Shown here piece after piece: positions 10,521 to 19,484 of a stretch of 56,837 bases of DNA. Each line of letters begins with the position of its first letter. Within the stretch, counting starts at the first letter, position 1. Made by a program: the position numbers and the translations under genes. Below the pieces are notes generated by a model. The model was given only the letters and a program-made list of their open reading frames with translations, did not search any database and was not told the origin of the DNA. Source of the stretch: Phycisphaerae bacterium. Lineage in GTDB: Bacteria; Planctomycetota; Phycisphaerae; UBA1845; Fen-1342. Where the stretch lies: NCBI GenBank assembly GCA_028279405.1, contig JANQNU010000042.1, positions 1-56,837 on the forward strand, in the 5' to 3' direction.

Positions 10521-12908
10521 ATGTTCGATGATCGTATGCACATGGTGTCCGCTACAACAGCTTCCGACAAGCGCGGCGGACGAACGACTACCCGACACTT
10601 GCTGACCCTCACGCTTCTGCTCCTCGTCGGGATGCCGGTCGGCTGGTCCGACACGCCCCCGACAACCACGCTCGATGCCGCTCCGGCTGCCGAAGCGACC
10701 GCTGAAAGCGCGACGTCCGGCGCCGTCGAGCCGTTCGCGTTCATCCATATCTCCGACACACACTTTGGCCCGCACCAGGCCTCGGCGCCACCCCCGCAAC
10801 GACTGCGCGGCGAGCCGGCCATCAACTGGCTGGCATCCGCGACGCTCGAGCCGCAGCGATTCCCCGGTATGACCCAACCATCGCCGCGGCCTGCCTTTGC
10901 GCTCCTGACCGGCGACATCTTCGAGTACGGCGTGATTGACGACACCTTCGCGTTGTTCGAGCGCGCGTTCCGATCGATCCCGTACCCGATCTACCTCACG
11001 ACGGGCAACCACGACAACACCTGGGGCGCCATCTATCCGCTGATGCGCGCCCGTCATGGCGACGAGAACTACTCGTTCGACCGCTTCGGCTGCCACTTTA
11101 TCGTGCTCTCGTCGGCATCGCCGCAGGAACCGTTGCCGACTTTCGACGGAAAGACCCGCGCGTGGCTCCAGCGCGACCTGGCCGCGCAACGCCGCGATAC
11201 GCCGATCTTCGTCGCGTTTCACCATCCGCCCTACGGCGGCGAGTTCGCAAACCCGATTGAAGCCGACACGTTTATCGACCTGCTCCGGGACTACAACGTC
11301 GTGCTGCTGCTCTACGGCCACGGGCACGGCGTCGCGCACCGTACCATCGACGGAATCGACGGCGTCATGGGCGGTTCCACCTTCGGCAAGAACGCAGGCT
11401 ACGGGCTCGTCACGGCGCGCGACGACAAGCTCCACGTCATGTATCGCTATCATCGACCGAACCAGGCGCCGAATCAGTCAACTTTGGAGCGCGGTTGGCG
11501 GCGTCTGCTGGAAAAGCCCATTACGCGGACCGCGCCGACCCGATTGTTCACGATCGAATCTCCGACGCAAGACGCGGTGCTGCCACGAAGCGGATTCACG
11601 ATCAAGACGCGCTTCGCGGAGGGCTACGACCCACTCGAACTGGTAGGAACGATCTCGATCGACGGTCGCGGGGTGCCACACGACCCGTCGCCGAACCCGT
11701 CGGGAGAATGGCGGGTGAAGCCGCGCGGACTCGCCCCGGGTTGGCATGTGCTCTCCATGCGCGTCCTGTGCAAGCGAGACGGCGCGTCGGACCTGCGAAC
11801 GCTCATCTTCCAGATCGACGCCGACCGCGAGCGCGTCGCGTGGCGCCGCGCGGTCCCCGCAGGCATCAAGGCGGCACCGCTGGTCGTCGGCGACACGCTT
11901 TATGTCGCCGGCACGGACGGCGTGGTGTACGCGTTCGATCGCGCCTCGGGCGCTCCACGATGGACGTTCTCGACGAAAGGCGAGATCCTCGGCGGCCCGG
12001 CCTGGACCGGTCGACTACTGGTCTTCGGTAGCGGCGACGGCCACGTATACGGACTCCAGCCGAACGGTGAACAGGCGTGGAAGACCGCGATCGGGACCGC
12101 TGTTTACAGCCCACCTGCATTGTATGCTGACGTCGCATACATTGGCGACAACGAGGGGCGTCTGCATGCAATCGATGTCAAGCATGGCACGCTGCTGTGG
12201 ACATTTCGACGGGCCGGCTTCGCGATCGAGAGCCAACCTACCGTCACTGACGCGCTCGTCATCTTCGGCGCATGGGACGGGCACCTGTACGCGGTGCATC
12301 GCGCGACCGGCGAGCTGGCCTGGAAGACGTTGGGACCCAAGTCGAGTGAAGGCGGAGCGGCGCGCTACTACGCGCCTGCCGACTGTGGGCCACTGGTCGC
12401 GAACGAAACGCTGCTCGTCTGCGACCGCGGCTACTACCTCGGTAGCTACGACCTGAGCGGAACAACGATCAACAGCAAGCTTGCGGAGAAAGTGACGGCA
12501 ATCGTCGCGGCTACGACACGGACGACCCGCCAGCCGCCGCTCCATCGCACCACCGAAACGCCAACCCCGCCAGGCTCCGCTACTGGCGCAGTCGGCTCCG
12601 TCACTGATGATGTGATCGTTCGATTCACGGACAATCGCGTCGCACGGCTCGGCACCGACGGGACCGTCCGCTGGCAGACGCAAGTCTCCGCCGGCCGCTT
12701 TCCCGTGCCACCGACCGTACGCGGCGAGACGGTGCTGGTCTGTTCGAACACGGGGCAGCTCACGACGCTCGATGCCAACACCGGCAGCGCCAAGTCCGTC
12801 TTCCAGTGCACTCCGGGCTACTACGTGATGGCCGCGGTCGCCGCCACGGATGACGTCGCGTACGTCTGCGGGATGGACGGCAGTATTACCGCCGTGCGGT
12901 ACGAGTAG
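10521..12908 (+). CDS. Secreted metallophosphoesterase fused to a PQQ-type beta-propeller
   Basis: About 795 residues. A hydrophobic segment (LLTLTLLLLVGMPVGW, about residues 27-43) should export the protein. A calcineurin-like phosphoesterase domain follows: HISDTHFGPH (~75), TGDIFEYG, TTGNHDN (~160), FHHPPYGGEF and LLYGHGHG (~265), the full set of metal-binding motifs. After a linker of about 110 residues an outer-membrane BamB/PQQ-like propeller runs from ~455 to the end, with repeats such as LYVAGTDGVVYAFDRASGA and VYGLQPNGEQAWK. The ATG at 10521 is preceded by GAGG at 5 bases; the longest ORF would overlap the divergent gene. Extracytoplasmic phosphodiesterase/phosphatase activity is likely; the substrate is unknown. 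Confidence 0.88.
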   Translation: MFDDRMHMVSATTASDKRGGRTTTRHLLTLTLLLLVGMPVGWSDTPPTTTLDAAPAAEATAESATSGAVEPFAFIHISDTHFGPHQASAPPPQRLRGEPAINWLASATLEPQRFPGMTQPSPRPAFALLTGDIFEYGVIDDTFALFERAFRSIPYPIYLTTGNHDNTWGAIYPLMRARHGDENYSFDRFGCHFIVLSSASPQEPLPTFDGKTRAWLQRDLAAQRRDTPIFVAFHHPPYGGEFANPIEADTFIDLLRDYNVVLLLYGHGHGVAHRTIDGIDGVMGGSTFGKNAGYGLVTARDDKLHVMYRYHRPNQAPNQSTLERGWRRLLEKPITRTAPTRLFTIESPTQDAVLPRSGFTIKTRFAEGYDPLELVGTISIDGRGVPHDPSPNPSGEWRVKPRGLAPGWHVLSMRVLCKRDGASDLRTLIFQIDADRERVAWRRAVPAGIKAAPLVVGDTLYVAGTDGVVYAFDRASGAPRWTFSTKGEILGGPAWTGRLLVFGSGDGHVYGLQPNGEQAWKTAIGTAVYSPPALYADVAYIGDNEGRLHAIDVKHGTLLWTFRRAGFAIESQPTVTDALVIFGAWDGHLYAVHRATGELAWKTLGPKSSEGGAARYYAPADCGPLVANETLLVCDRGYYLGSYDLSGTTINSKLAEKVTAIVAATTRTTRQPPLHRTTETPTPPGSATGAVGSVTDDVIVRFTDNRVARLGTDGTVRWQTQVSAGRFPVPPTVRGETVLVCSNTGQLTTLDANTGSAKSVFQCTPGYYVMAAVAATDDVAYVCGMDGSITAVRYE

Positions 12909-12946
12909 GACGAATTGGCGCGCCTCTTACGATGACGCAGGGTGCG

Positions 12947-12967
12947 CCCCACCCTTCTAGGGTGGGG
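12947..12967. terminator. GC-rich hairpin after the phosphoesterase gene
   Basis: CCCCACCC-TTCTA-GGGTGGGG forms a perfect 8-bp stem with a 5-base loop, 38 bases after the phosphoesterase stop. There is no T run on either side, so it may be a factor-dependent end or part of the intergenic repeat family that follows. Confidence 0.4.
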
Positions 12968-13016
12968 GACGTGCGCCTTCTTCTCAAGCGACAGGCCCGT
13001 CGCCTCGCGCCCCCTG

Positions 13017-13080
13017 ATCCCCTCGCTGGCGCTCGGGGCTCGTTGTGGGTGGCACTGGCGGCTTGTCCGCCAGTGTTCGG
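13017..13080 (-). repeat. Solitary copy of the planctomycete intergenic repeat
   Basis: Read on the minus strand this stretch matches the ends of the 133-bp units at 21591-21867: a CACTGGCGG-CTTGT-CCGCCAGTG hairpin, then CCACCCACAACGAGCCCCGA and GCGCCAGCGAGGGGAT. It sits in a 296-base gap without a gene. The two loci carry the core in opposite orientation, as expected for a dispersed element. Confidence 0.75.
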
Positions 13081-13110
13081 AGCGTGTTGGTCAGGTCGCC
13101 GCGCGGTGGC

Positions 13111-13148
13111 AAAAAGCGGGGGCACCGCCCCGACATGGACGGTGCCCC
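13111..13148 (-). terminator. Intrinsic terminator of the YVTN propeller gene
   Basis: On the minus strand GGGGCACCG (13140-13148) pairs with CGGTGCCCC (13119-13127), a perfect 9-bp stem with a 12-base loop, followed by CGCTTTTT (down to 13111). It lies 57 bases after the stop of the minus-strand gene ending at 13205. Confidence 0.75.
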
Positions 13149-13204
13149 AGCCACAGAGGTGGTCGCGTGCGCCCTTCGCGGAACGCAGCACGCCACAGAT
13201 CCAA

Positions 13205-15757
13205 CTAGCTGCCGGTCACGAGCGCGACGAAGCAGTTGATGTCGCCCACCGAGACCTGGCCGTCACCGGAGCAATCGCCATTCAACAGACGGCAATCCGG
13301 GAACTGTGCCGCATACGCGGCCGGATCGGTCAGCGCCAGCACGAACGGGTTGATGTCACCGACCGAGACGACGCCGTCGCAGTTCATGTCACCTGGCAAA
13401 CCGAGCGAGACGACGAACAGTCCATCGCCACCGCCCGGCGACGGGATGAGCGCCGTGTTGCGCGCGGCGTTGTACACCAACTGTGCCGGCTGGGCGCCGG
13501 CCGCGAAGTTGATCGTGCGGGCAATCGTGTTGGTCGTCGTATCGATGACGTGCAGATCGCCGCCCGTTGCAGCCACGTAAACCTCGGGTGCCGCCGCCGC
13601 GGCTTGGACACCGGCGGGGTTGCCCGACGTCGAGGTTTGCGGCAACGGAATCGTGGTGATGACGTTGTTTGTGCCGGTGTCGATCACCGAGACGGACTTG
13701 TCGAGATAGTTGGCGACGTACAGGCGCGTACCATCGCTGGTGGTGTCCGAGACGAACGGGAAGTCACCGACGTTGATCGTGTCGAGCAGCGCCGAAGCCA
13801 CACCGGCGTTGGACAGCACCGAGACGGTGTCGTTGTTGCGGTTGCTGACATAGAGCGTGCTATCGTCCGGCGAGAATGTCGCACGGGTCGGAAGCGCCCC
13901 GGCACCGACGCCGACGCGCGCCACTTCCGTCCAGCTCGCCGTGTCGATGAACGAGATGTCGTCGGTGAAGCTGCCGCAGACGGCCAGCGTCGCGCCGTCG
14001 TGACTGAGCGTCATACCGCTTGCCATGTCGAGGAGGTAGCCCACGCCGCCCATGTTGCCGGTCAGAATCTTCGGGCCATCCTGCGCCAACGTATTCAGGT
14101 TGATGCGAAAGACGCCATCACCACTGGCCACGACCGGAATGTATGCGAACATCCCGTCCGGCGAGATCTCAACCTGGCTGCCGCGGCGCCCCATCGGAAC
14201 GTTGGTCGCGGTCTCGGCCACGAGATCGATGACCGTGCAGAAGAACGAATCGAGGTTCGCAACAACCGCCTTGGTCCCGTCCGGCGTCAGCGCGACGGCA
14301 CCAGGTCGGTCGCCGGTATCGTAGGCCGCGACGAAAGTGTTGGTGTTCAGGTCGAGGACGGTCGCGTTGCGACTGTGATTGTTGATCACCACGGCAAGGC
14401 TGCCGTCCGCGGTCACTGCCACGTTGCGAGCCTTATCGCCCTCCGGCCGCGGACCGGTCGGCTCATCGGCCTCCTGAACGCTGGCCGCACCGTTCAGACC
14501 GATCACCTCCATCGATTCCTTCCGCAGCAGATGCGCGGTCGCCGCACGATCGCCCGTTGGTGAGACCGCCAGCATGTCCGGAATCGTCGTGCTGAGCGTG
14601 TTCGCAACGATCGACTCGCTCGCAAAGCTGATGATGCTGCCGATGAAATTGTTGACGACCACGAACTGGCCGTCGGGGGTGGTTTCCAACCCGCCAACGC
14701 CACTGGTCGAGAGGTTCGGCGTCGTCGCACCTGTGGTGAGGTTCATGATCCGCACCGCGTTCGAGACTTCGATCGCGGCCTTGGCTCCATCACCGCTGAT
14801 TGCGATCGACGGAATCGAAGTCGCACCGGCCCCCGTCAGGAACGTATTGATCACATTCGGCCCGAGCACGTTCATGGTCGTCACACGCGATTCGGGGAAG
14901 TTGTGCGCAACGGCCGCGAGCGTACCGTCCGCACTGATGTCCAGCGTGACCGGCTGGTCTGCGGTCGGCACCGCCGTGAGCACGCCGGTCGCGATGTCAA
15001 TGAACTTGACCTGATTCGCAAACCGGTCCGGAAAGACGACCGTCTGACCGTCGGGGGTAATCTCAATGCTGGTGAAGCTGAAGCCGCCGGCCCAGGCCCC
15101 AAAGCTCGTCGTCTGCCAGAAGCCCACCGGGCCAAGGTCGCGATCGACCGTTCCCGTCGCGATATCGATGACGGAGATATTGCTGTCGACCGTGTTGCCG
15201 ACGAGCGCCTTGGTGCCGTCAGGCGTAATCGCCACGGCGCCGGGCTGATCGTTGACGTCGACCACAAAATCCTCGGTGCCGGCGACCAGATCGATGATCG
15301 ACGCCGTATCCTCGAAGATATTGGCCGTGACCGCCGTCGTGCCGGTCACCGCCAGTGCGTTCGGCGAGCCGCTGACCGGAATGGTGCGCAGCACGTTGCG
15401 CGTCGACGCATCAAAGACAACCACGTTTTGCGAATCGCGATGCGCAATCGCGATCAGCGTCCCGTCCGAACTGAAGGCGATTCCGCCGGGCGCATCCCCT
15501 TCCTCCGGAACGCCAACCGGAAGGAAATCGAAGTCCAGCACGCCGCCACGCGGCCCCGCGGTTACCGCCGCCCGCGCCGTGGGCGTCAACACCTGCACTT
15601 CCGTGACAACTTGTGTCGCTGTCGAATCCGGACGGTCCCCGTCCGCGGCGCTGACATCGATCGTCGTCGAAGCCCGGCCCGTGGTGAGCGTGAGCAGCAC
15701 CATCGTGGTGGCGGCTGTCGAACGCCACAGTGCGCACTGATCAAAGAATCGCTGCAT
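13205..15757 (-). CDS. Secreted YVTN-type beta-propeller protein with dockerin-like tail
   Basis: 850 residues. The first 30 residues contain a hydrophobic stretch (TAATTMVLLTLTTG) fitting a signal peptide. From about residue 90 to 770 there are many YVTN/lactonase-like blades: NVVVFDASTRNVLRTIPVSG, DGTKALVGNTVDSNISVID, STLYVSNRNNDTVSVLSNAG, RLYVANYLDKSVSVIDTGTN. They fold as one or two propellers. The last 60 residues form the dockerin-like module MNCDGVVSVGDINPFVLALT ... GQVSVGDINCFVALVTG with two calcium-loop-like segments. The protein probably acts outside the inner membrane; ligand or enzyme activity is not evident. It ends before a clear terminator at 13111-13148. Confidence 0.88.
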   Translation of the reverse strand: MQRFFDQCALWRSTAATTMVLLTLTTGRASTTIDVSAADGDRPDSTATQVVTEVQVLTPTARAAVTAGPRGGVLDFDFLPVGVPEEGDAPGGIAFSSDGTLIAIAHRDSQNVVVFDASTRNVLRTIPVSGSPNALAVTGTTAVTANIFEDTASIIDLVAGTEDFVVDVNDQPGAVAITPDGTKALVGNTVDSNISVIDIATGTVDRDLGPVGFWQTTSFGAWAGGFSFTSIEITPDGQTVVFPDRFANQVKFIDIATGVLTAVPTADQPVTLDISADGTLAAVAHNFPESRVTTMNVLGPNVINTFLTGAGATSIPSIAISGDGAKAAIEVSNAVRIMNLTTGATTPNLSTSGVGGLETTPDGQFVVVNNFIGSIISFASESIVANTLSTTIPDMLAVSPTGDRAATAHLLRKESMEVIGLNGAASVQEADEPTGPRPEGDKARNVAVTADGSLAVVINNHSRNATVLDLNTNTFVAAYDTGDRPGAVALTPDGTKAVVANLDSFFCTVIDLVAETATNVPMGRRGSQVEISPDGMFAYIPVVASGDGVFRINLNTLAQDGPKILTGNMGGVGYLLDMASGMTLSHDGATLAVCGSFTDDISFIDTASWTEVARVGVGAGALPTRATFSPDDSTLYVSNRNNDTVSVLSNAGVASALLDTINVGDFPFVSDTTSDGTRLYVANYLDKSVSVIDTGTNNVITTIPLPQTSTSGNPAGVQAAAAAPEVYVAATGGDLHVIDTTTNTIARTINFAAGAQPAQLVYNAARNTALIPSPGGGDGLFVVSLGLPGDMNCDGVVSVGDINPFVLALTDPAAYAAQFPDCRLLNGDCSGDGQVSVGDINCFVALVTGS

Positions 15758-15781
15758 GTTCCACTCCTTCGATTTGGTCCC

Positions 15782-15828
15782 CCGGTACCACCAAAAAACA
15801 CTCTCAGAACATTCTCAGAGTGTACCGG
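15782..15828. promoter_or_regulatory. Nested inverted repeats upstream of the YVTN gene
   Basis: CCGGTAC (15782-15788) is mirrored by GTACCGG (15822-15828), and ACACTCT (15798-15804) by AGAGTGT (15817-15823). TCTCAGA also occurs twice as a direct repeat. The block lies 25-70 bases upstream of the start at 15757, a sensible place for an operator or 5-prime UTR structure. No regulator is identified. Confidence 0.35.
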
Positions 15829-15988
15829 TCACCCACTGAAGCGATCAAGACGATCTGCCCGAAACCTGATCGGACCTTCCGAATTCCGCGGTCGGACGAC
15901 CGAATCCCCGAGAAATCGACGCCGACGGCAATCGCGGGCATCGCTCGAGCGTTGATGCCACATGAGGCCAATATACACGGAGTTACCG

Positions 15989-17473
15989 ATGCGACCTGCA
16001 TTACTCGCCGGAATCATGGTGACGCTCATTTCGGCGTCGGCGTCGTTTGCCCAGCCGTACGATTTTTCGGAGGCCGACCTGCTTTTGGCGGAAGCACTCC
16101 CGGACCTAAGCGATCACGTGGCCGTTCTGGTCCGCCAGGACGGCGTCGAACTGTACCGGTTCCAGGCCGGCGACATCGATTACGACACGAAACGTCGCCT
16201 GGCATCCTTCACAAAAACGATTTCGGGCGCGGTCATCCTTTCGCTCGCGGACGACGGGTTGCTGGCCCTCGACGAGCGGATCGGTACCGCGTTGCCGTTC
16301 TTCGACAACAACGGACTGGGCGAAGCGACCGTCCTGGATGCGTGGGCGATGCGTCATGGGATCGACTCGTTGATCGCTTACGAGCGTGATTCGCGATTCA
16401 CGTTGGCTGAGTCGGTCGTGCGGATCGGGCTCAACGGATTCCAGCGGTTTCCAGCCGGGACACAACTCTGGTACGACGGCGCCGGGATGCAGACGGTTGG
16501 TTGGATCGCGGAACTTCGAACCGGGCAACCGTGGGAAGCGATCGCGCGCGCCCGCATCTTCGATCCCTGCCAGATGCCCGAGGCCGACTACGGCCAATTC
16601 GATCCCAACCCGGCGGTCGCCGGCGGCATGCGCAGCAGCGCGCTGGAGACGATCGACTTCGCTCAGATGATCATCGACCGCGGCTGGTTTGCCGGGCAAC
16701 GGGTGCTCTCGAACACCGCGATTGAACAGATGTTCACCAATCACACCCTCGACCTGCCCATCGGGTCCGCACCCTGGCCCGACCAGCACCCGCTCTATCC
16801 GTACGGCGTACGGCCGACGTATAGCTTCGGTGCCTGGGTGTTGGCCGAGAACCCCACAACCGGGCATGTTGAAGAGATTGTCGGCGCGGGCGCCTGGGGC
16901 AGCTTCATCTGGATCGATCGACGGCGCGGCGTGACTGCCGTGCTGATCACCGACATCCCCGCCGGCACCCAAGCGTCCATTGATGCGATGCTCGGCCTGC
17001 TGGATATCACGCGGCAACAAACGGACGAACACCAGGCGAGCGGGCTCAGCGCGGTCGTACTCGGCGGACAAGGATGTATTCGCTGGCAACCCGGCCCTTC
17101 CTCGACCGCGACGCGCGTCTACGGCTCGACGACGCCGATCCGCAATCTATTCGACCTGCGCGCCGCAACACTGCTGACCGAAACCGCCACCAGTCGCGCA
17201 ACGGTACCACCGTACGACTACTACGCGCTCACCGCACGATACGGCGCTCTGGAGAACACGGCGCTGACGCCGATCGGCAACACCGCCACGTCGCCCACCG
17301 TACGCCCCGACCTGAACCATGACGGCTTCGTCGACGCCGACGATTTCGAGGTGCTCGCGGAAGTGCTAGGTAGTCCGGGCCCGAACGGCACGGGCGACGT
17401 CGATCGTGATGGTGACAGCGATCTGGCGGACGTTGCCCGATTTCAGCAGTTCTTCGGCGTAGCCGGCTGCTGA
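15989..17473 (+). CDS. Secreted beta-lactamase-family serine hydrolase with dockerin-like tail
   Basis: 494 residues. Signal peptide MRPALLAGIMVTLISASASF ending near FAQ. The class C beta-lactamase/DD-peptidase fold is shown by SFTK (~73-76, the SxxK nucleophile motif in a helix ending VILSLADDGLLALDERIG). The second motif, normally YxN, reads WYDGAGM, so the Asn is replaced by Gly. Residues 440-494 hold DLNHDGFVDADDFEVLAEVL and DVDRDGDSDLADVARFQQFF, two calcium-loop-like repeats of a dockerin kind different from the GDINPF module. Start 15989 has GGAG 8 bases upstream; 15962 lacks one. Esterase or peptidase activity is expected, substrate unknown. It abuts the convergent phaR stop with no gap. 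Confidence 0.85.
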   Translation: MRPALLAGIMVTLISASASFAQPYDFSEADLLLAEALPDLSDHVAVLVRQDGVELYRFQAGDIDYDTKRRLASFTKTISGAVILSLADDGLLALDERIGTALPFFDNNGLGEATVLDAWAMRHGIDSLIAYERDSRFTLAESVVRIGLNGFQRFPAGTQLWYDGAGMQTVGWIAELRTGQPWEAIARARIFDPCQMPEADYGQFDPNPAVAGGMRSSALETIDFAQMIIDRGWFAGQRVLSNTAIEQMFTNHTLDLPIGSAPWPDQHPLYPYGVRPTYSFGAWVLAENPTTGHVEEIVGAGAWGSFIWIDRRRGVTAVLITDIPAGTQASIDAMLGLLDITRQQTDEHQASGLSAVVLGGQGCIRWQPGPSSTATRVYGSTTPIRNLFDLRAATLLTETATSRATVPPYDYYALTARYGALENTALTPIGNTATSPTVRPDLNHDGFVDADDFEVLAEVLGSPGPNGTGDVDRDGDSDLADVARFQQFFGVAGC

Positions 17474-18112
17474 TCAGGTGTCGTTTGACGGGTCGTCAGC
17501 GGTCAGCCGATCGACCTGCGCGCGAAGCGCTTCCAGCTGACGCCGAAGCGCATCGATCGTTTCGGCACGATCGTCGGCGGTCGGCGACGGCTCGGTCGGG
17601 ACCTCTTCCGACGACGTCGATCGCGGGGCACCGGACGCCATCGCCTCCCACCACTGTCGCGAAACGCCCCACGGATCGAAAACGCTCGTTGCCCCCTCGG
17701 GCGCCGACGTGGGTGGAACGCTTGGGTGCCCCGCGCCAGGTGTCGGGGCTCGGAAGAGAGATCCCATCAGGTTCATCCAACGCTGTTGCGAGGCGCGTTG
17801 CGTATCCAGCCATTGCCGAAAGAAGTCCTCCATCACCGAGCCCAGGAACTGCTGCTGGGTCCGGATCACTTGATGCAGGATCGCGCTGGGGAACAGGTCG
17901 AGCTTGGGAGGGTCGTGTTCGAGAATGATCTGCGTCAATACGATGTTGGTGATGTCCTCGTCGGTCTTCGAGTCGATGATCTGTAGATCGAAGCCCTCGC
18001 AAATCAGGTCGCGCATCTCGCTCAGGGTAACGTGCGTGCTGCGCGACGCGTCGTAGAAGCGTCGATTCGCGTACTTCTTGATCTTCAGCCGATTATCAGA
18101 CGGCTCAGTCAT
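17474..18112 (-). CDS. phaR: PHA synthesis regulator PhaR
   Basis: 212 residues. The N-terminal PHA-accumulation regulator DNA-binding domain is unmistakable: RLKIKKYANRRFYDASRSTH followed by VTLSEMRDLICEGFDLQIID and DEDITNIVLTQIILEHD. The C-terminal half is a helical segment (LHQVIRTQQQFLGSVMEDFF) and a disordered acidic tail ending in a short coiled coil (IDALRRQLEALRAQVDRL). PhaR binds both DNA and PHA granules and represses phasin genes until polymer forms. Here it is divergent from the phasin gene, as expected. The ATG at 18112 starts right before the domain; the longer ORF start at 18163 is not needed. Confidence 0.93.
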   Translation of the reverse strand: MTEPSDNRLKIKKYANRRFYDASRSTHVTLSEMRDLICEGFDLQIIDSKTDEDITNIVLTQIILEHDPPKLDLFPSAILHQVIRTQQQFLGSVMEDFFRQWLDTQRASQQRWMNLMGSLFRAPTPGAGHPSVPPTSAPEGATSVFDPWGVSRQWWEAMASGAPRSTSSEEVPTEPSPTADDRAETIDALRRQLEALRAQVDRLTADDPSNDT

Positions 18113-18236
18113 ACCTGACCCTCGCTTCGCAAAATGCACACCAACGACGCAAACACGAACCAACGGGCATTCCGACCCAAGACAGAATAGGCAATAAACC
18201 CATCAAAAACAACGCCTTATGCTCGCTTGTCGATCT

Positions 18237-18254
18237 TTTTGCATTTGCACAAAA
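18237..18254. promoter_or_regulatory. Candidate PhaR operator
   Basis: TTTTGCATTTGCACAAAA: TGCA-TT-TGCA flanked by mirrored TTTTG and CAAAA. It lies 5 bases upstream of the -35 box of the phasin promoter in the phaR-phasin divergent gap. PhaR proteins studied elsewhere bind TGC-rich inverted motifs, so this is the best operator candidate. Assignment is inference. Confidence 0.5.
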
Positions 18255-18259
18255 TCTTG

Positions 18260-18288
18260 TTGACGGTGGACGGATCGGACGATATGCT
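18260..18288 (+). promoter_or_regulatory. Sigma-70-like promoter of the phasin gene
   Basis: TTGACG (18260-18265), a 17-base spacer, and TATGCT (18283-18288). The phasin ATG is at 18340, leaving a leader of about 45 bases with GGAGAAGGAG before the start. Confidence 0.65.
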
Positions 18289-18339
18289 CCTGTAGAGACT
18301 GAACGATAACCCGACATCGCTTCGGAGAAGGAGCCTGAC

Positions 18340-18804
18340 ATGACCGCGACGATGACCGACGCCTACACGAACGCGTGGAAGACCGCGATGGAGAGCTTTC
18401 AGGACACGCTCAAGGCCGGCGTGAAGTTTCACGAGGAGACGGCGCGTTTCTGGACCGATAACGCGAACCGCAACCTGGAGACGTTCCAGACCAAGACGCA
18501 GCAGTTCGTGAACGACACGACGCCGTTCGGCAAGAAGAACGTCGAGCAGTTCAACAAGACGTTCGAGCAGAATGTGCAGCGGACGATGGATCTCTATCGG
18601 GATGCCTGGAAGCAGGGCATGCCGGCCAATCCGGCGGAGATGAGCGAGCACATGGCGTCGATGTGGAAGAACACGTTCGAAACGATGCGTGAGTCGGTCG
18701 ACGCGTTGGCGAAGGCCAACACCGACATGCTCAACCGCTGGGTGGACGTTGCCGGGACGAATGGGAACGGCGCGACCAAGCCTGCCGGCAAGCCCGGAAA
18801 GTAA
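18340..18804 (+). CDS. Phasin-like PHA granule protein
   Basis: 154 residues, almost entirely amphipathic helix with no Cys and few Leu: DAYTNAWKTAMESFQDTLKA, FHEETARFWTDNANRNLETF, NVEQFNKTFEQNVQRTMDLY, WKNTFETMRESVDALAKANT. Size, composition and position between phaR and the PHA synthase genes match phasins, which coat polyhydroxyalkanoate granules. The tail (GTNGNGATKPAGKPGK) is disordered. A strong ribosome site (GGAGAAGGAG) precedes the ATG. A TTGACG/TATGCT promoter and a TGCA inverted motif lie upstream, so repression by PhaR is likely. Confidence 0.85.
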   Translation: MTATMTDAYTNAWKTAMESFQDTLKAGVKFHEETARFWTDNANRNLETFQTKTQQFVNDTTPFGKKNVEQFNKTFEQNVQRTMDLYRDAWKQGMPANPAEMSEHMASMWKNTFETMRESVDALAKANTDMLNRWVDVAGTNGNGATKPAGKPGK

Positions 18805-18871
18805 GGTTTCAGCGATCGGGTCGGGATTGCGTCTGAGATGACGTGGGTAGGTCCCGATTCGGTTTCTTACG

Positions 18872-18887
18872 GACCGGTGCGCCGGTC
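18872..18887 (+). terminator. Hairpin between phasin and phaE-like genes
   Basis: GACCGG-TGCG-CCGGTC, a 6-bp perfect stem, in the 203-base gap after the phasin gene, followed by GCTTGTC. It could attenuate transcription so that phasin is made in excess over synthase. It lacks a true T run. Confidence 0.35.
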
Positions 18888-19007
18888 GCTTGTCCCAGCA
18901 CTGGCGGCGCCGGTCTACCTCTCTGAGGGCGCAGGTCTTATGCCGGCGATGGATCGTCGGCGGCGCGCCGGCCGCTGGACTCAGCGGATCAGGAAGAAGG
19001 TCGAGTC

Positions 19008-19436
19008 ATGTCGATGAATGGCGGTTTCCCGCAACCCGGTTCGGATCCCTTCACGCAATTCTGGACTGATTTCTCGCAGAAGATGATGTCGGCGGGTATG
19101 CCGACGCCGGCGCCGAGCCCGACCGAGGAGGCTTTCGGGAAGGTCCGGCAGCTCTTCTTCGAGTCGATGTCGCAGCATGCCGAGCAGTTCATGCGCAGTG
19201 AGGCGTTCCTGTCAGCGATGAAGCAGGCCATGGACAACGGGCTGGCGTGGCAGCAGATGATGAATCAGACGCTGCAGAAGTCGCTCGCGGGGGCGCAGAT
19301 GCCGACGCGCGAGGATGCGAACCAGATCACCGTGCTGATTCGGGGCATGGAGGACCGCATCCTCGATCGGCTGGAAGATGTTTGTCGGCGGGTCGAGGTT
19401 CTCGAAGGTAAGCGCACGAGCGGTAAGAACGGGTAG
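19008..19436 (+). CDS. phaE: Small PhaE-like subunit of class III PHA synthase
   Basis: 142 residues, far shorter than typical PhaE (about 330-360). It starts with a Trp/Phe-containing segment (DPFTQFWTDFSQKMMSAG), then long helices (VRQLFFESMSQHAEQFMRSE, WQQMMNQTLQKSLAGAQMPT) and ends in a coiled coil, EDANQITVLIRGMEDRILDR followed by LEDVCRRVEVLEGK, which resembles the C-terminal part of PhaE. It directly precedes phaC, with a gap of 48 bases, the position of phaE. The symbol is assigned by context and C-terminal likeness; a second phasin is the alternative. Confidence 0.7.
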   Translation: MSMNGGFPQPGSDPFTQFWTDFSQKMMSAGMPTPAPSPTEEAFGKVRQLFFESMSQHAEQFMRSEAFLSAMKQAMDNGLAWQQMMNQTLQKSLAGAQMPTREDANQITVLIRGMEDRILDRLEDVCRRVEVLEGKRTSGKNG

Positions 19437-19484
19437 TTCGGATCACGACGCGACTGGAGCGCGGTCCCTGGTGGAGGTCAGCGG

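Noticed and set aside
12932..14563. 543-codon plus-strand ORF
   Set aside because: Runs through the intergenic repeat and terminator and lies antisense to the YVTN propeller gene; no domain recognised.
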